Shown one piece after another: positions 35,803-44,756 of a stretch of DNA of 64,000 bases. A program made the translations under genes and the position numbers. The notes under the pieces were generated by a model that ran no database searches, was not told where the DNA came from, and saw only the letters and a program-made list of their open reading frames with translations. Location of the stretch: assembly GCF_900114045.1 (NCBI RefSeq), contig NZ_FORQ01000003.1, positions 1 through 64,000 on the forward strand, written 5' to 3'. Positions within the stretch are counted from its first letter, which is position 1. Each line of letters begins with the position of its first letter. Source of the DNA: Kaistella treverensis. GTDB taxonomy: Bacteria; Bacteroidota; Bacteroidia; Flavobacteriales; Weeksellaceae.

Positions 35803-37047
35803 TTAGATTTTAGTGAAAAGTACGCACGCATTATGCCCGCCAAAACCGAAAGTATTGCTCATCGCTACATTTACTTCTTTTTCCACTGCGTGGTGGAAAG
35901 TAAAGTTCAGTCGACTGTCAATTTTTTCATCATCCGTGAAATGATTGATCGTTGGAGGAACAATATTGTGGATGATGGTATGGATTGCGGCAATAGCTTC
36001 CACAACGCCCGCAGCACCTAATAAGTGACCGGTCATTGATTTTGTGGAATTGATCTGAATGTCAAACGCATGTTCACCTAAAAGTTTCGAGATTGCGTTG
36101 GATTCCGCAATATCGCCTAATGGAGTAGAAGTTCCGTGCATATTGATGTGATCCACTTCGTCTGCACTTATTCCGGCATCTTCCAGGCAATTTTTCATTA
36201 CCAGATAAGCACCTAAACCTTCAGGATGCGGAGCAGTCATATGGTAAGCATCAGCACTCATTCCGCCACCTTTAAGTTCAGCATAAATGGTTGCGCCACG
36301 TTTTACCGCATGCTCATATTCTTCTAGAATAATGGTTCCGGCCCCTTCGCCCAAAACAAAACCATCGCGGTCTTTGTCAAAAGGTCGGGAAGCAGTTTTA
36401 GGATCGTCGTTTCGGGTTGAAAGCGCCATCATGGCATTAAAACCACCCACGCCGCTCGCTGTAACAGCAGCTTCAGAACCACCGCAGACAATAACGTCTG
36501 CTTTGCCGAGCTGAATAAGCATTTTAGAATCGATAATCGCGTTCGCAGAAGAAGCACACGCAGAAACTGTCGTGTAGTTCGGTCCGTGAAAACCGTATTC
36601 AATAGAAATTTGACCGCCAGTGATATCGGCAATCATTTTTGGAATAAAAAACGGGTTGAAACGCGGGATTTCCGTGTTTGCCCAGCCCAATACCTCCTGT
36701 TCGAAAGTTTCCAGACCGCCAATTCCGGAGCCCCAGATTACGCCAACTCGGTTTTTATCAAGTTCGCCTTCCATAATTCGGGAATGTGCCACGGCTTCGC
36801 GCGCGGCAACAACGCCCAGTTGCGTGTTTCTATCCATTTTCTTCGCTTCTTTCTTATCGAAATGCTCCAATGAATCGAAGTTTTTAACCTCGCACGCAAA
36901 TTTGGTTTTAAAGTTTCTGGCATCAAAAAGAGTAATAGGAGCAGCACCGCTCTCACCTTTCACAAGGCTTTCCCAGAAATCTTTGGCATTTTTTCCTACA
37001 GGTGTAATAGCGCCGAAGCCGGTAACAACTACTCTTTTTAATTCCAT
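35803..37047 (-). CDS. fabF: 3-oxoacyl-[ACP] synthase II (FabF)
   Basis: The 414-residue condensing enzyme has nucleophile Cys164 in VSACASSANA, and catalytic His in NMHGTSTPLGD (about 304) and SMTGHLLGAAG (about 341). It elongates acyl-ACP in fatty-acid synthesis. It follows acpP by 24 nt, the usual pairing. Confidence 0.98.
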   Translation of the reverse strand: MELKRVVVTGFGAITPVGKNAKDFWESLVKGESGAAPITLFDARNFKTKFACEVKNFDSLEHFDKKEAKKMDRNTQLGVVAAREAVAHSRIMEGELDKNRVGVIWGSGIGGLETFEQEVLGWANTEIPRFNPFFIPKMIADITGGQISIEYGFHGPNYTTVSACASSANAIIDSKMLIQLGKADVIVCGGSEAAVTASGVGGFNAMMALSTRNDDPKTASRPFDKDRDGFVLGEGAGTIILEEYEHAVKRGATIYAELKGGGMSADAYHMTAPHPEGLGAYLVMKNCLEDAGISADEVDHINMHGTSTPLGDIAESNAISKLLGEHAFDIQINSTKSMTGHLLGAAGVVEAIAAIHTIIHNIVPPTINHFTDDEKIDSRLNFTFHHAVEKEVNVAMSNTFGFGGHNACVLFTKI

Positions 37048-37071
37048 AAATCTTTTCTTTGTGATAGAATA

Positions 37072-37311
37072 TTATTTGTTCACTACTTCTTCAATGTAAG
37101 CAATAGCGTGTCCTACCGTTGTAATTTTTTCTGCTTGGTCATCAGGAATCTGAATGTTAAATTCTTTTTCGAATTCCATAATTAGTTCTACAGTGTCCAA
37201 AGAATCAGCTCCTAAATCATTAGTAAAGCTAGCTTCTGGAGTTACTTCTGTTTCTTCAACGTCGAGTTTATCAGCGATAATCGCTTTTACTCTTGATGCA
37301 ATGTCTGACAT
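37072..37311 (-). CDS. acpP: Acyl carrier protein
   Basis: The 79-residue acidic four-helix protein has the phosphopantetheine site Ser37 in [12 protein letters not shown]. It carries growing acyl chains for FabF and partners. First gene of the operon; a -7 box TATATTTG (minus, 37351-37344) is 32 nt upstream. Confidence 0.98.
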   Translation of the reverse strand: MSDIASRVKAIIADKLDVEETEVTPEASFTNDLGADSLDTVELIMEFEKEFNIQIPDDQAEKITTVGHAIAYIEEVVNK

Positions 37312-37567
37312 AGTATTAAATTTTAATTAATTGTTAGTTGCTGCAAATATATAAAATTCTTTATTAGTAGCACTTTTTTTAGTATTTTTTACCTGCTCTT
37401 CGGTGCTTTTTTTCGGAATTTCCTACCTGCATTATTTTATAAAAAGTGGGCAAATATAGCCTAATTTTCTTGAGTAAGGTTCGATAAAAATAGAAAAACT
37501 TCAGATTAAATTTTATTAAAACTGAAAATAGAAATTTAGAAAAAATGTCTTTTTAACCCGATTTTTT

Positions 37568-38491
37568 TTAAAATGAAGTTGCCATAAACCACTCATTCAC
37601 CAGCGCCGCGGCTAACCTTGCGGTTCTTTCATTTTCGTCGAAATTTGGGTTCACTTCAGCAACATCCAGCGCGATTACTTTATTTGAATCGAAAATATGC
37701 TTATAAATATGCATAAAAGCCGCATCCGCAAAAATCCCGTTATAAGCAGGCGCAGAAACGCCCGGTGCTATTGCCGCATTGAAAACATCCATACAAATGG
37801 TGATGTAAAGCAAATCCACATCCGCAATGAACTCCTCAATTTTTGGGTACAAAACAGGCAAATTTTCGAAAAATATTTCTTCCGCCAAAATGTATTTCAT
37901 TCCCATCTGATGGGCGGAATCAAATAATTTTAAGGTATTTGAATTCCGCTGAATTCCGATGTGTAATGAATGAAGTTTTTCCTGCTGCGCGATTTGCCAA
38001 AATCCCGTTCCGGAAGTTGCGCCGATATTTTTGTCGATTTCCCGGTTATCAAAATGCGCATCAAAATTGATGATTCCGATTTTCTTTTCCGGAAAAGCGG
38101 CTTTAATGCCGGAAAAATGCGCGAACATCACTTCATGTCCGCCACCGAAAACCAAAGATTTTCCTTTTTGTTCTAAAGTTTTTTTAACGGCTTCAGCGAG
38201 GTTTTTTTGAGATTTGTCCAAGTCACCGTCTTCACAGAAAATATTTCCAAAATCCTTTAGCACAAAATGCGGATTGACAACCGGAAAGTTCGCGGTGCTT
38301 TTTCGCACAATGTCTGGTGCGTTTTTCGCGCCTTGGCGGCCTTTATTTCTCTTAACACCTTCATCCACCGCAAAACCGTGCAGTACAAAATCATTTTCCT
38401 TTATGATTTCATAACTGCTTTCTTCGGTAACACGTTGGAAAACCCGGTGATAGAGTGGTTCCTCACCATCGAAGCGTCCTTGCCAGATCAT
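37568..38491 (-). CDS. hutG: Formimidoylglutamase (arginase/ureohydrolase family)
   Basis: The 307-residue protein has the binuclear manganese motifs GGGHE (H119), NFDAHFD (D144, H146, D148) and CMDVFN near 235, with DVAEVNP near the end. The overall sequence is the HutG-like branch common in Bacteroidota; HutG releases formamide from N-formimidoylglutamate in histidine breakdown. Agmatinase or arginase activity is the main alternative. Its 3' end abuts a T-rich hairpin-family copy (37540-37570). Confidence 0.8.
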   Translation of the reverse strand: MIWQGRFDGEEPLYHRVFQRVTEESSYEIIKENDFVLHGFAVDEGVKRNKGRQGAKNAPDIVRKSTANFPVVNPHFVLKDFGNIFCEDGDLDKSQKNLAEAVKKTLEQKGKSLVFGGGHEVMFAHFSGIKAAFPEKKIGIINFDAHFDNREIDKNIGATSGTGFWQIAQQEKLHSLHIGIQRNSNTLKLFDSAHQMGMKYILAEEIFFENLPVLYPKIEEFIADVDLLYITICMDVFNAAIAPGVSAPAYNGIFADAAFMHIYKHIFDSNKVIALDVAEVNPNFDENERTARLAAALVNEWFMATSF

Positions 38492-38519
38492 GGGCTAAAT
38501 TTGAGATTTGAGATTTGAC

Positions 38520-38546
38520 AATTTGAAAATGTGATGATTTGAAAAT
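38520..38546 (+). repeat. Left copy of inverted repeat flanking paaA
   Basis: A 27-bp AT-rich sequence built from two ATTTGAAAAT units; the inverse complement at 39617-39643 matches at 26 of 27 positions. Confidence 0.7.
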
Positions 38547-38602
38547 TAATTCCTTCGCGTATATTGTTATGGAATAATTTTCAGCAATTATTTAAGTTTT
38601 AT

Positions 38603-39535
38603 TTACACCGAAACATGCTTTTCAGCATACGCCATCGCGGCTTCTTTCACCCAGGAATGTTCGCGCTGCGCTTTCCGCTTGGTTTCCAAACGTTTTTTGT
38701 TGCACGGGCCATTTCCTTTCAAAACTTCCATAAATTCATCCCAAGGCAATTCTCCAAAATCGTAATGCTGCGTTTTTTCGTTCCATTTCAAGTCTTTGTC
38801 CGGAATTTTTAGACCTAAAAATTCTGCCTGGGAAACGGTAACATCCACAAATCTTTGACGAAGTGCATCGTTGCTTTCTCTTTTTACCCGGTAATTCATG
38901 GATTTTTGCGAATTTGGCGAATCGGCATCGTTCGGTCCGAACATCATCAACGCCGGCCACCAGAAACGGTTCAAAGCTTCCTGAGCCAGATCTTTCTGCT
39001 CTTTTGTACCGCGACAAAGTGTCATCAAGATTTCATAACCCTGTCTTTGGTGAAAAGATTCCTCTTTACAGATTCTCACCATGGCGCGGGAATAGGGTCC
39101 GTAAGAATTTCCCATCAACATCACCTGATTCATAATCGCAGCGCCGTCTACGAGCCAACCAATCGCGCCAATATCCGCCCAACTCAGCGCCGGATAATTA
39201 AAGATGCTGGAATATTTTGCTTTTCCGGAAAGCATATCATTGTAGGTGGAATCCCGGTCTGCCGCAATTTCACCGTTGTTCAGAGTTTCTGTTGCGGCGT
39301 ATAGATACAAACCGTGGCCGGCTTCATCCTGAATTTTTGCTAAAAGTGCCATTTTTCGTCGGAGCGAGGGCGCGCGGGAAATCCAGTTGGCTTCGGGCAA
39401 CATTCCCACTATTTCGGAGTGCGCGTGCTGAGAAATCTGGCGTACGAGCAGTTTTCGGTAATCATCGGGCATTACATCTTTAGGTTCGACTTTATTTTCT
39501 GCCTGTACGTATTCTAAAAATTTATCGTTATTCAT
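38603..39535 (-). CDS. paaA: 1,2-phenylacetyl-CoA epoxidase subunit PaaA
   Basis: The 310-residue protein is the catalytic ferritin-like di-iron subunit: [16 protein letters not shown] start region, [10 protein letters not shown] near 86-95 with Glu/His ligands, and [13 protein letters not shown] near 158-170. PaaA epoxidises phenylacetyl-CoA within the PaaABCE complex. Here it is preceded by paaE and a small unrelated gene, and the structural partner paaC as well as paaB and paaD are absent from the window. Activity in their absence is doubtful unless they lie elsewhere. Confidence 0.93.
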   Translation of the reverse strand: MNNDKFLEYVQAENKVEPKDVMPDDYRKLLVRQISQHAHSEIVGMLPEANWISRAPSLRRKMALLAKIQDEAGHGLYLYAATETLNNGEIAADRDSTYNDMLSGKAKYSSIFNYPALSWADIGAIGWLVDGAAIMNQVMLMGNSYGPYSRAMVRICKEESFHQRQGYEILMTLCRGTKEQKDLAQEALNRFWWPALMMFGPNDADSPNSQKSMNYRVKRESNDALRQRFVDVTVSQAEFLGLKIPDKDLKWNEKTQHYDFGELPWDEFMEVLKGNGPCNKKRLETKRKAQREHSWVKEAAMAYAEKHVSV

Positions 39536-39616
39536 TGCTTTTTTTTTGAAAATTAAAAATTAAAAATTTGAGAATTTGAAAGTTAGGAGGTGTAGTTTAA
39601 AGTACTTTTTCAAATC

Positions 39617-39643
39617 ATTTTCAAATCAGCACATTTTCAAATT
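39617..39643 (-). repeat. Right copy of inverted repeat flanking paaA
   Basis: Inverse complement of 38520-38546 with one difference. Related ATTTGA-rich sequence also occurs in 38501-38519 and 39546-39580. Confidence 0.7.
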
Positions 39644-39893
39644 AATTAATTGATTCTTCCTCTTTTAAATAAAGTCCGATTTTGCCGTCGGAAAATTCGC
39701 CGGCTACAAAAGTTACGGTTTTTTCCGGACTTCGGATTTCGTACTCATTAAAGAGATAAGGATTTCCGGTTTTTGGACCAATCACTTCAATCTTGCGGTC
39801 AGAGCAATGCCAATAATAGTTCCAGATGTTCAATCCTTCTACTTTAAATTCTTTGTCTTCTTCGATAATCGAAGCAAATTTCCAGCTTGCCAT
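39642..39893 (-). CDS. Small hypothetical protein in the phenylacetate cluster
   Basis: The protein has 83 residues from MASWKF; an in-frame Met at 39917 exists but overlaps paaE. It is soluble, with WNYYWHCSDRKIEVIGPKTG and TVTFVAGEF stretches. It does not resemble PaaB, which is of similar length and usually found here. I do not recognise the family. Its position between paaE and paaA, same strand, suggests co-expression. Confidence 0.6.
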   Translation of the reverse strand: MASWKFASIIEEDKEFKVEGLNIWNYYWHCSDRKIEVIGPKTGNPYLFNEYEIRSPEKTVTFVAGEFSDGKIGLYLKEEESIN

Positions 39894-39917
39894 TTTTTCT
39901 GTTTTTTTTAATTTCAC

Positions 39918-41006
39918 TTAAACGTCATAGTTCAACATCACCACATTGGTCGTCGGGTGACATTGGCACGTTAGTACAAAACCGCGCTCCACTTCGTCTT
40001 CAGTAAGCGCAAAGTTTTTCTCCATAAATACTTCACCTTCCATCACCTGTGCTTTGCAGGTACAGCAAACGCCGCCTTTGCACGCAAACGGTACCGGAAG
40101 TTTCTCATCTAACGCCTGATCCAGAATACTTTTTTTCTTGGAATTCAGGTGAAAGGAATATTCATCGTCATCGATAATCAATGTCACCATACTTTCCAGA
40201 TTGGGAATAGCTTTAAATTCTTCACTCATATCTGCATTGCCTTCCTGGTCGGGCGCAACGTAATATTCATACATAATCTGTAAAGACGGAACTTTCTTTT
40301 CTTTTTTCAAATAATCTGAAATTCCTTTAATCATTTCCGAAGGTCCGCAAATAAAATAGGTGGAATCCTGCACCGGAATCTGGTCAAACCTTTGAAACAA
40401 AAGATCCAGTTTTTCCGCAGAAATTCGTCCTTCAAAAAGTTCATCCTCAAAATGCTTTTCGCGCGAAAGCAGAAAAATAACCTTCAAACGTCCCTGAAAT
40501 TTTTCTACCAGCTCATCGATCTCTTTTTTAAATATAATTTCATTAAAACTTTTATTGCTGAAAAAAAGATAAGCTGAACTTAAAGGTTCCTGAAGTAGTG
40601 CTTCTTTAATATTGGATAAAACCGGCGAAATTCCACTTCCTGCCGCTAAACCGACATAGGTTTTTTGGTTTGATGGATGATAATGCGTGTAAAAGTGCCC
40701 CGACGGCGCGAGAACTTCCAGCATATCACCGGCTTTTAATTCCTGGTTTAAATACGTGGAAACTTTACCGTTTTCCAGATGTTTTACCAAAATTTCCAGC
40801 TCGTTGTTTTTTTCGCTCGGCGCGTTGACGATGGAATAGCTGCGGCGCAAATCTTCACCTTCAAAAACAAATCTTACATTCAGATATTGCCCTTGTTTAA
40901 AGGAAAATTCGTGGCGGAGATGGTCTGGTATTTCAAAAGCGATATGTACGCAATCGTTGGTTTCGCGCGTAACTCTCGTTGTTTTTAGCTGGTGGAAATG
41001 GTGCAT
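39918..41006 (-). CDS. paaE: Phenylacetyl-CoA epoxidase reductase PaaE
   Basis: The 362-residue protein has an FAD-binding barrel (RRSYSIVNAP), an NAD-binding domain (GLAAGSGISPVLSNIKE, then YFICGPSEMI), and a C-terminal plant-type 2Fe-2S ferredoxin domain with Cys in CKGGVCCTCK and a last Cys in LTCQ. It passes electrons from NADPH to PaaA. A TATATTTG box (minus, 41047-41040) places transcription inside the longer open frame, so the start at 41006 (MHHFHQ) is chosen over 41042. Confidence 0.92.
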   Translation of the reverse strand: MHHFHQLKTTRVTRETNDCVHIAFEIPDHLRHEFSFKQGQYLNVRFVFEGEDLRRSYSIVNAPSEKNNELEILVKHLENGKVSTYLNQELKAGDMLEVLAPSGHFYTHYHPSNQKTYVGLAAGSGISPVLSNIKEALLQEPLSSAYLFFSNKSFNEIIFKKEIDELVEKFQGRLKVIFLLSREKHFEDELFEGRISAEKLDLLFQRFDQIPVQDSTYFICGPSEMIKGISDYLKKEKKVPSLQIMYEYYVAPDQEGNADMSEEFKAIPNLESMVTLIIDDDEYSFHLNSKKKSILDQALDEKLPVPFACKGGVCCTCKAQVMEGEVFMEKNFALTEDEVERGFVLTCQCHPTTNVVMLNYDV

Positions 41007-41047
41007 AATAAGTAAAAATCTCAAATAAAGTGAGTTCAACAAATATA

Positions 41048-41340
41048 CTTATTTTTTAAAAGCTGAAAAATTGGAAGCCTGCTTTTCAAATCAGAAAAAT
41101 TTCCTCCTTTAACGGCATATTTTTTAAAAATGGAATTTTGCTATTTTGCTAAATCCGGAAAAATTGACTGAAAGCCAGTGCTTTAGAAAATGCAAATCGG
41201 AAAAATTGGCTTAAATAACGGCAAATAAATGCGTTAGAATAATTTTTGATGACAGAAAGTTGAATTAAATAAATGATTGAATTGGAGGCATCGGGAATTC
41301 AGAAGTAGTGAATTCCCCGTGTTCCCAACAAATTAAAAAA
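41048..41340. other. Gene-free gap between paaE and clpB
   Basis: AT-rich; contains a hairpin-family copy (41095-41126) and a partial one (41197-41228). No gene seen. A clpB promoter must lie here but no clean TAnnTTTG is visible. Confidence 0.5.
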
Positions 41341-41347
41341 TATTCCT

Positions 41348-43939
41348 ATGAATCTGAATCAATATACCGTAAAATCTCAGGAAGCCATCCAGAAAGCGCA
41401 GCAAATTGCGATGGAATTCGGGAATCAAAGCATTGAGCCACAACATTTATTAGAAGGAATTTTTCAAATTGATGAAAATATTTCTGAATTTTTGCTGAAA
41501 AAATCTGAAGCGGAACTGACTTTAGTTCGCGAAAGAAACCGTGAAAATCTCGAAAAATTACCAAAAGTTGAAGGTGGAAATATTTACCTCTCGCAGTCCA
41601 CAAATAAAATTTTGCTCGATGCGCCGAATATCGCCAAAAAAATGGGCGACGAATTCGTAACCATCGAACATTTGTGGCTTTCACTTTTTGAAGTAAGTTC
41701 GCCGGTTTCGCAAATGCTGAAAGACATGGGCGTTACAAAAAATACGCTTGAAACCGCAATAAAGGAATTAAGAAAAGGCTCGAAAGCAACTTCCGCAAGC
41801 TCGGAAGAAACCTACCAAAGTTTAAATAAATACGCGAAAAACTTCAACGAACTCGCCGCCGAAGGAAAACTTGATCCCGTTATCGGGCGGGATGAAGAAA
41901 TTCGCCGCGTTTTACAGATTCTTTCCCGTCGAACCAAAAATAACCCAATCTTAATTGGTGAACCCGGAGTCGGAAAAACGGCAATTGCGGAAGGTATTGC
42001 GCACCGAATTATTTCCGGAGATATCCCAGAAAATTTGCAAGACAAAACCTTGTTTTCGCTGGATATGGGCGCGTTGATTGCCGGTGCAAAATACAAAGGT
42101 GAATTTGAAGAAAGGCTGAAATCTGTGGTGAACGAAGTCATAAAATCCGACGGGCAAATCATTCTTTTCATCGATGAAATTCACACGCTGGTTGGTGCCG
42201 GCGGTGGCGAAGGTGCGATGGACGCCGCAAATATTTTAAAACCGGCTTTGGCTAGAGGTGAACTTCGCGCGATTGGTGCCACGACTTTAAATGAATATCA
42301 AAAATATTTCGAAAAAGATAAAGCTTTAGAAAGACGTTTCCAAAAGGTTATGGTTGAAGAACCTGACACGGAATCTGCGATTTCTATTTTGCGTGGAATA
42401 AAAGATAAATACGAAGCGCATCACAAAGTCCGCATCAAAGATGAAGCGATTATCGCTGCGGTGGAGCAGTCTCAACGATATATTTCCGACCGTTTTTTAC
42501 CGGATAAAGCCATTGATTTAATTGATGAAGCTTCCGCTAAATTGAGAATGGAAATCAATTCAAAACCGGAAGAATTGGATGTTTTAGACCGAAAATTAAT
42601 GCAGATGGAAATTGAATTAGCAGCAATTTCTAGAGAAGGAAATGATATTAAAGTTCAGCATTTAAAAGAAGATATTTCAAAAGTCTCCGAAGAGCGGAAT
42701 GAAATCAATGCAAAATGGCTGAAAGAAAAGCAAAAATCTGAAGATCTGACCACCATTAAAAAAGATATTGAAGCGCTGAAATTAGAAGCCGAACGCGCTT
42801 CCAGAGCCGGTGATTATGCCAAAGTTGCCGAAATTCAGTATGGTAAAATAAAAGAAAAAGAAAATGCTTTGCATACTTTGGAGCTTGAAATGCAAAACCA
42901 TCAGAATGAACTGATCAAAGAAGAAGTCACCGCCGAAAATATTTCCGAAGTCATTTCAAAATGGACGGGAATTCCGGTGACCAAACTTCTGCAATCTGAA
43001 CGTGAAAAACTTCTTCACCTTGAAGACGAGCTGCATAAGCGCGTTGTTGGTCAGGAAGAAGCAATAGAATCTGTTGCCGATGCAATCCGCAGAAACCGCG
43101 CGGGCTTGAATGATGAAAAAAAACCGATCGGAAGCTTCCTATTTTTAGGAACAACTGGCGTTGGTAAAACTGAACTTGCAAAAGCGCTCGCCGAATATCT
43201 TTTCGATGACGAAAATAATATGACGCGAATTGATATGAGCGAATATCAGGAAAGACATTCGGTGTCGCGATTGGTCGGCGCGCCTCCGGGCTATGTGGGT
43301 TATGACGAAGGCGGCCAGTTAACAGAAGCCGTTCGTCGCAGACCATATTCCGTGGTGCTTTTAGATGAAATTGAAAAAGCGCACCCCGATGTTTTCAACA
43401 CTTTGCTACAGGTGTTGGATGACGGCCGTCTCACTGATAATAAAGGCCGCGTGGTGAACTTCAAAAATTCAATTATCATCATGACATCGAATTTAGGTTC
43501 GCATTTAATTCAGGAAAATTTCGAGAAAATCACCGAAGAAAATGTGGACGAAATTGTTGCAAAAACAAAAGAAGAAGTTTTTGCTTTGCTAAAACAGACT
43601 TTGAGACCGGAATTTTTAAACAGAATTGATGAAACCGTACTTTTCCAACCTTTGAACATCAAGGAAATCGGCAAAATCGTGCATTACCAGCTGCGTGGTT
43701 TCAACGAAATGCTTGCAAAACGCGGTATCATTATGACCGCTACAGACGATGCTATAAGATATCTTACCAACCGTGGTTACGACCCGAGTTTCGGTGCGCG
43801 ACCTTTGAAAAGAGTTTTGCAGCAGGAAGTGTTGAATAAACTTTCGAAAGAAATCCTGGCCGGAAATGTAAACGACGGCGATCGGATTATTTTAGATTAT
43901 TTCGAGGAAAGCGGTTTGGTTTTCCGCCCGTCGGAATAA
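41348..43939 (+). CDS. clpB: ATP-dependent disaggregase ClpB
   Basis: The 863-residue AAA+ protein has an N-terminal Clp_N double repeat (1-145), first Walker A GEPGVGKTA near 204, a long coiled-coil middle domain (about 405-525) that marks ClpB rather than ClpA/C, and second Walker A GTTGVGKTE near 601. It extracts and refolds aggregated proteins with DnaK. No ClpP-binding loop expected. Ends before a terminator at 43957-43993. Confidence 0.98.
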   Translation: MNLNQYTVKSQEAIQKAQQIAMEFGNQSIEPQHLLEGIFQIDENISEFLLKKSEAELTLVRERNRENLEKLPKVEGGNIYLSQSTNKILLDAPNIAKKMGDEFVTIEHLWLSLFEVSSPVSQMLKDMGVTKNTLETAIKELRKGSKATSASSEETYQSLNKYAKNFNELAAEGKLDPVIGRDEEIRRVLQILSRRTKNNPILIGEPGVGKTAIAEGIAHRIISGDIPENLQDKTLFSLDMGALIAGAKYKGEFEERLKSVVNEVIKSDGQIILFIDEIHTLVGAGGGEGAMDAANILKPALARGELRAIGATTLNEYQKYFEKDKALERRFQKVMVEEPDTESAISILRGIKDKYEAHHKVRIKDEAIIAAVEQSQRYISDRFLPDKAIDLIDEASAKLRMEINSKPEELDVLDRKLMQMEIELAAISREGNDIKVQHLKEDISKVSEERNEINAKWLKEKQKSEDLTTIKKDIEALKLEAERASRAGDYAKVAEIQYGKIKEKENALHTLELEMQNHQNELIKEEVTAENISEVISKWTGIPVTKLLQSEREKLLHLEDELHKRVVGQEEAIESVADAIRRNRAGLNDEKKPIGSFLFLGTTGVGKTELAKALAEYLFDDENNMTRIDMSEYQERHSVSRLVGAPPGYVGYDEGGQLTEAVRRRPYSVVLLDEIEKAHPDVFNTLLQVLDDGRLTDNKGRVVNFKNSIIIMTSNLGSHLIQENFEKITEENVDEIVAKTKEEVFALLKQTLRPEFLNRIDETVLFQPLNIKEIGKIVHYQLRGFNEMLAKRGIIMTATDDAIRYLTNRGYDPSFGARPLKRVLQQEVLNKLSKEILAGNVNDGDRIILDYFEESGLVFRPSE

Positions 43940-43956
43940 CAAATTTCTTTAAAATT

Positions 43957-43993
43957 AAAAAAAACCATCGCGCAGTTTCGCCGGTGGTTTTTG
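43957..43993 (+). terminator. clpB terminator
   Basis: AAACCATCG / CGGTGGTTT stem with one G.U, followed by T residues. Confidence 0.7.
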
Positions 43994-44335
43994 CTTTCTA
44001 CTTTTTGTAAAAATAAATGGTGAAAGCTCTGTTTTTTCAAACATACTTTTTTTATTTTTACATTTAAACCTGAAACGGGCTGTTAATTTTAAAAAACGAA
44101 AAACGCAAAACGAAAAATAACCTGCTAAATTGGTGTTTTTTCGGAAATTTTTAAATTTAAAACAGGTTTAAACAAAATAAATTTAAGCAAAGTTTGAGCT
44201 CATTTCCGACATATTAAATTTAATACTGATAGAAAGGGTTTTAGCAACATTTTATACCGCTATAAATTGCTCTTGCTATATTAAAAACCAATTAAAAACA
44301 TTAAACAGTTGTTTTTTTAATAGAAATATTTTGCT
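43994..44335. other. AT-rich gap with no gene
   Basis: Nothing coding is supported. An inverted repeat ATTAAAAACA / TTGTTTTTTTAAT (44291-44321) precedes the candidate RNA below. Confidence 0.5.
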
Positions 44336-44453
44336 ATGATGAAAAAATTGCCAATATTTGCAGTGTTCAAATGCTTGCGAAAGCAAAGAATAAATTTTTT
44401 TTCATCATTTGTGTTTTTTAGAATCCACTTTCATCGGTGGATTCTTTTATTTT
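44336..44453 (+). ncRNA. Candidate small structured RNA
   Basis: Outer arms ATGATGAAAAAATT (44336-44349) and AATTTTTTTTCATCAT (44393-44408) enclose a hairpin TGCTT-GCGA-AAGCA with a GNRA loop (44372-44385). A perfect eight-bp terminator GAATCCAC / GTGGATTC (44421-44444) with T-rich tail follows. No open frame crosses it and both neighbours are far off, so the terminator needs a transcript of its own. No known RNA family recognised. Confidence 0.4.
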
Positions 44454-44710
44454 TAGCATCTCAGTAACCGCGCAATATCCAATTTCTATTCCTGAAAAAT
44501 AAGTCGTTAAAAGGGCAAATTTTATCAATTTTTCTTCACCGCGTTTTTTAGTTTAAGTTTTCAAAATATTGCCATTTGCTAAAAGGAAATTTCTAGCCGA
44601 AATAGCGGCAAATTTTTCAAATTATCTTTTTCTTTCTCGGCAAAACTTTTCTTGCTAAAAAACTGATTTCCACCTGATTCCAGGATAGTCTGTAATTCAA
44701 TTAGTTTCAC
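44454..44710. other. Gene-free gap before the ABC-F gene
   Basis: Contains a hairpin-family copy at 44587-44618 and a partial one at 44503-44523; nothing coding. Confidence 0.5.
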
Positions 44711-44718
44711 TATTTTTG
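44711..44718 (+). promoter_or_regulatory. -7 box of the ABC-F gene
   Basis: TATTTTTG 38 nt before the ATG; no matching TTG at the -33 distance. Confidence 0.45.
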
Positions 44719-44756
44719 CACCTCGAAAATTCACTCATCAATTAGTATTAAATCTT

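Noticed and set aside
39642-39893. PaaB identity for the small gene between paaE and paaA
   Set aside because: Length and place fit, but the sequence lacks the recognisable PaaB pattern (no VFVRxKxGLxHxHVGSLHA-like start).
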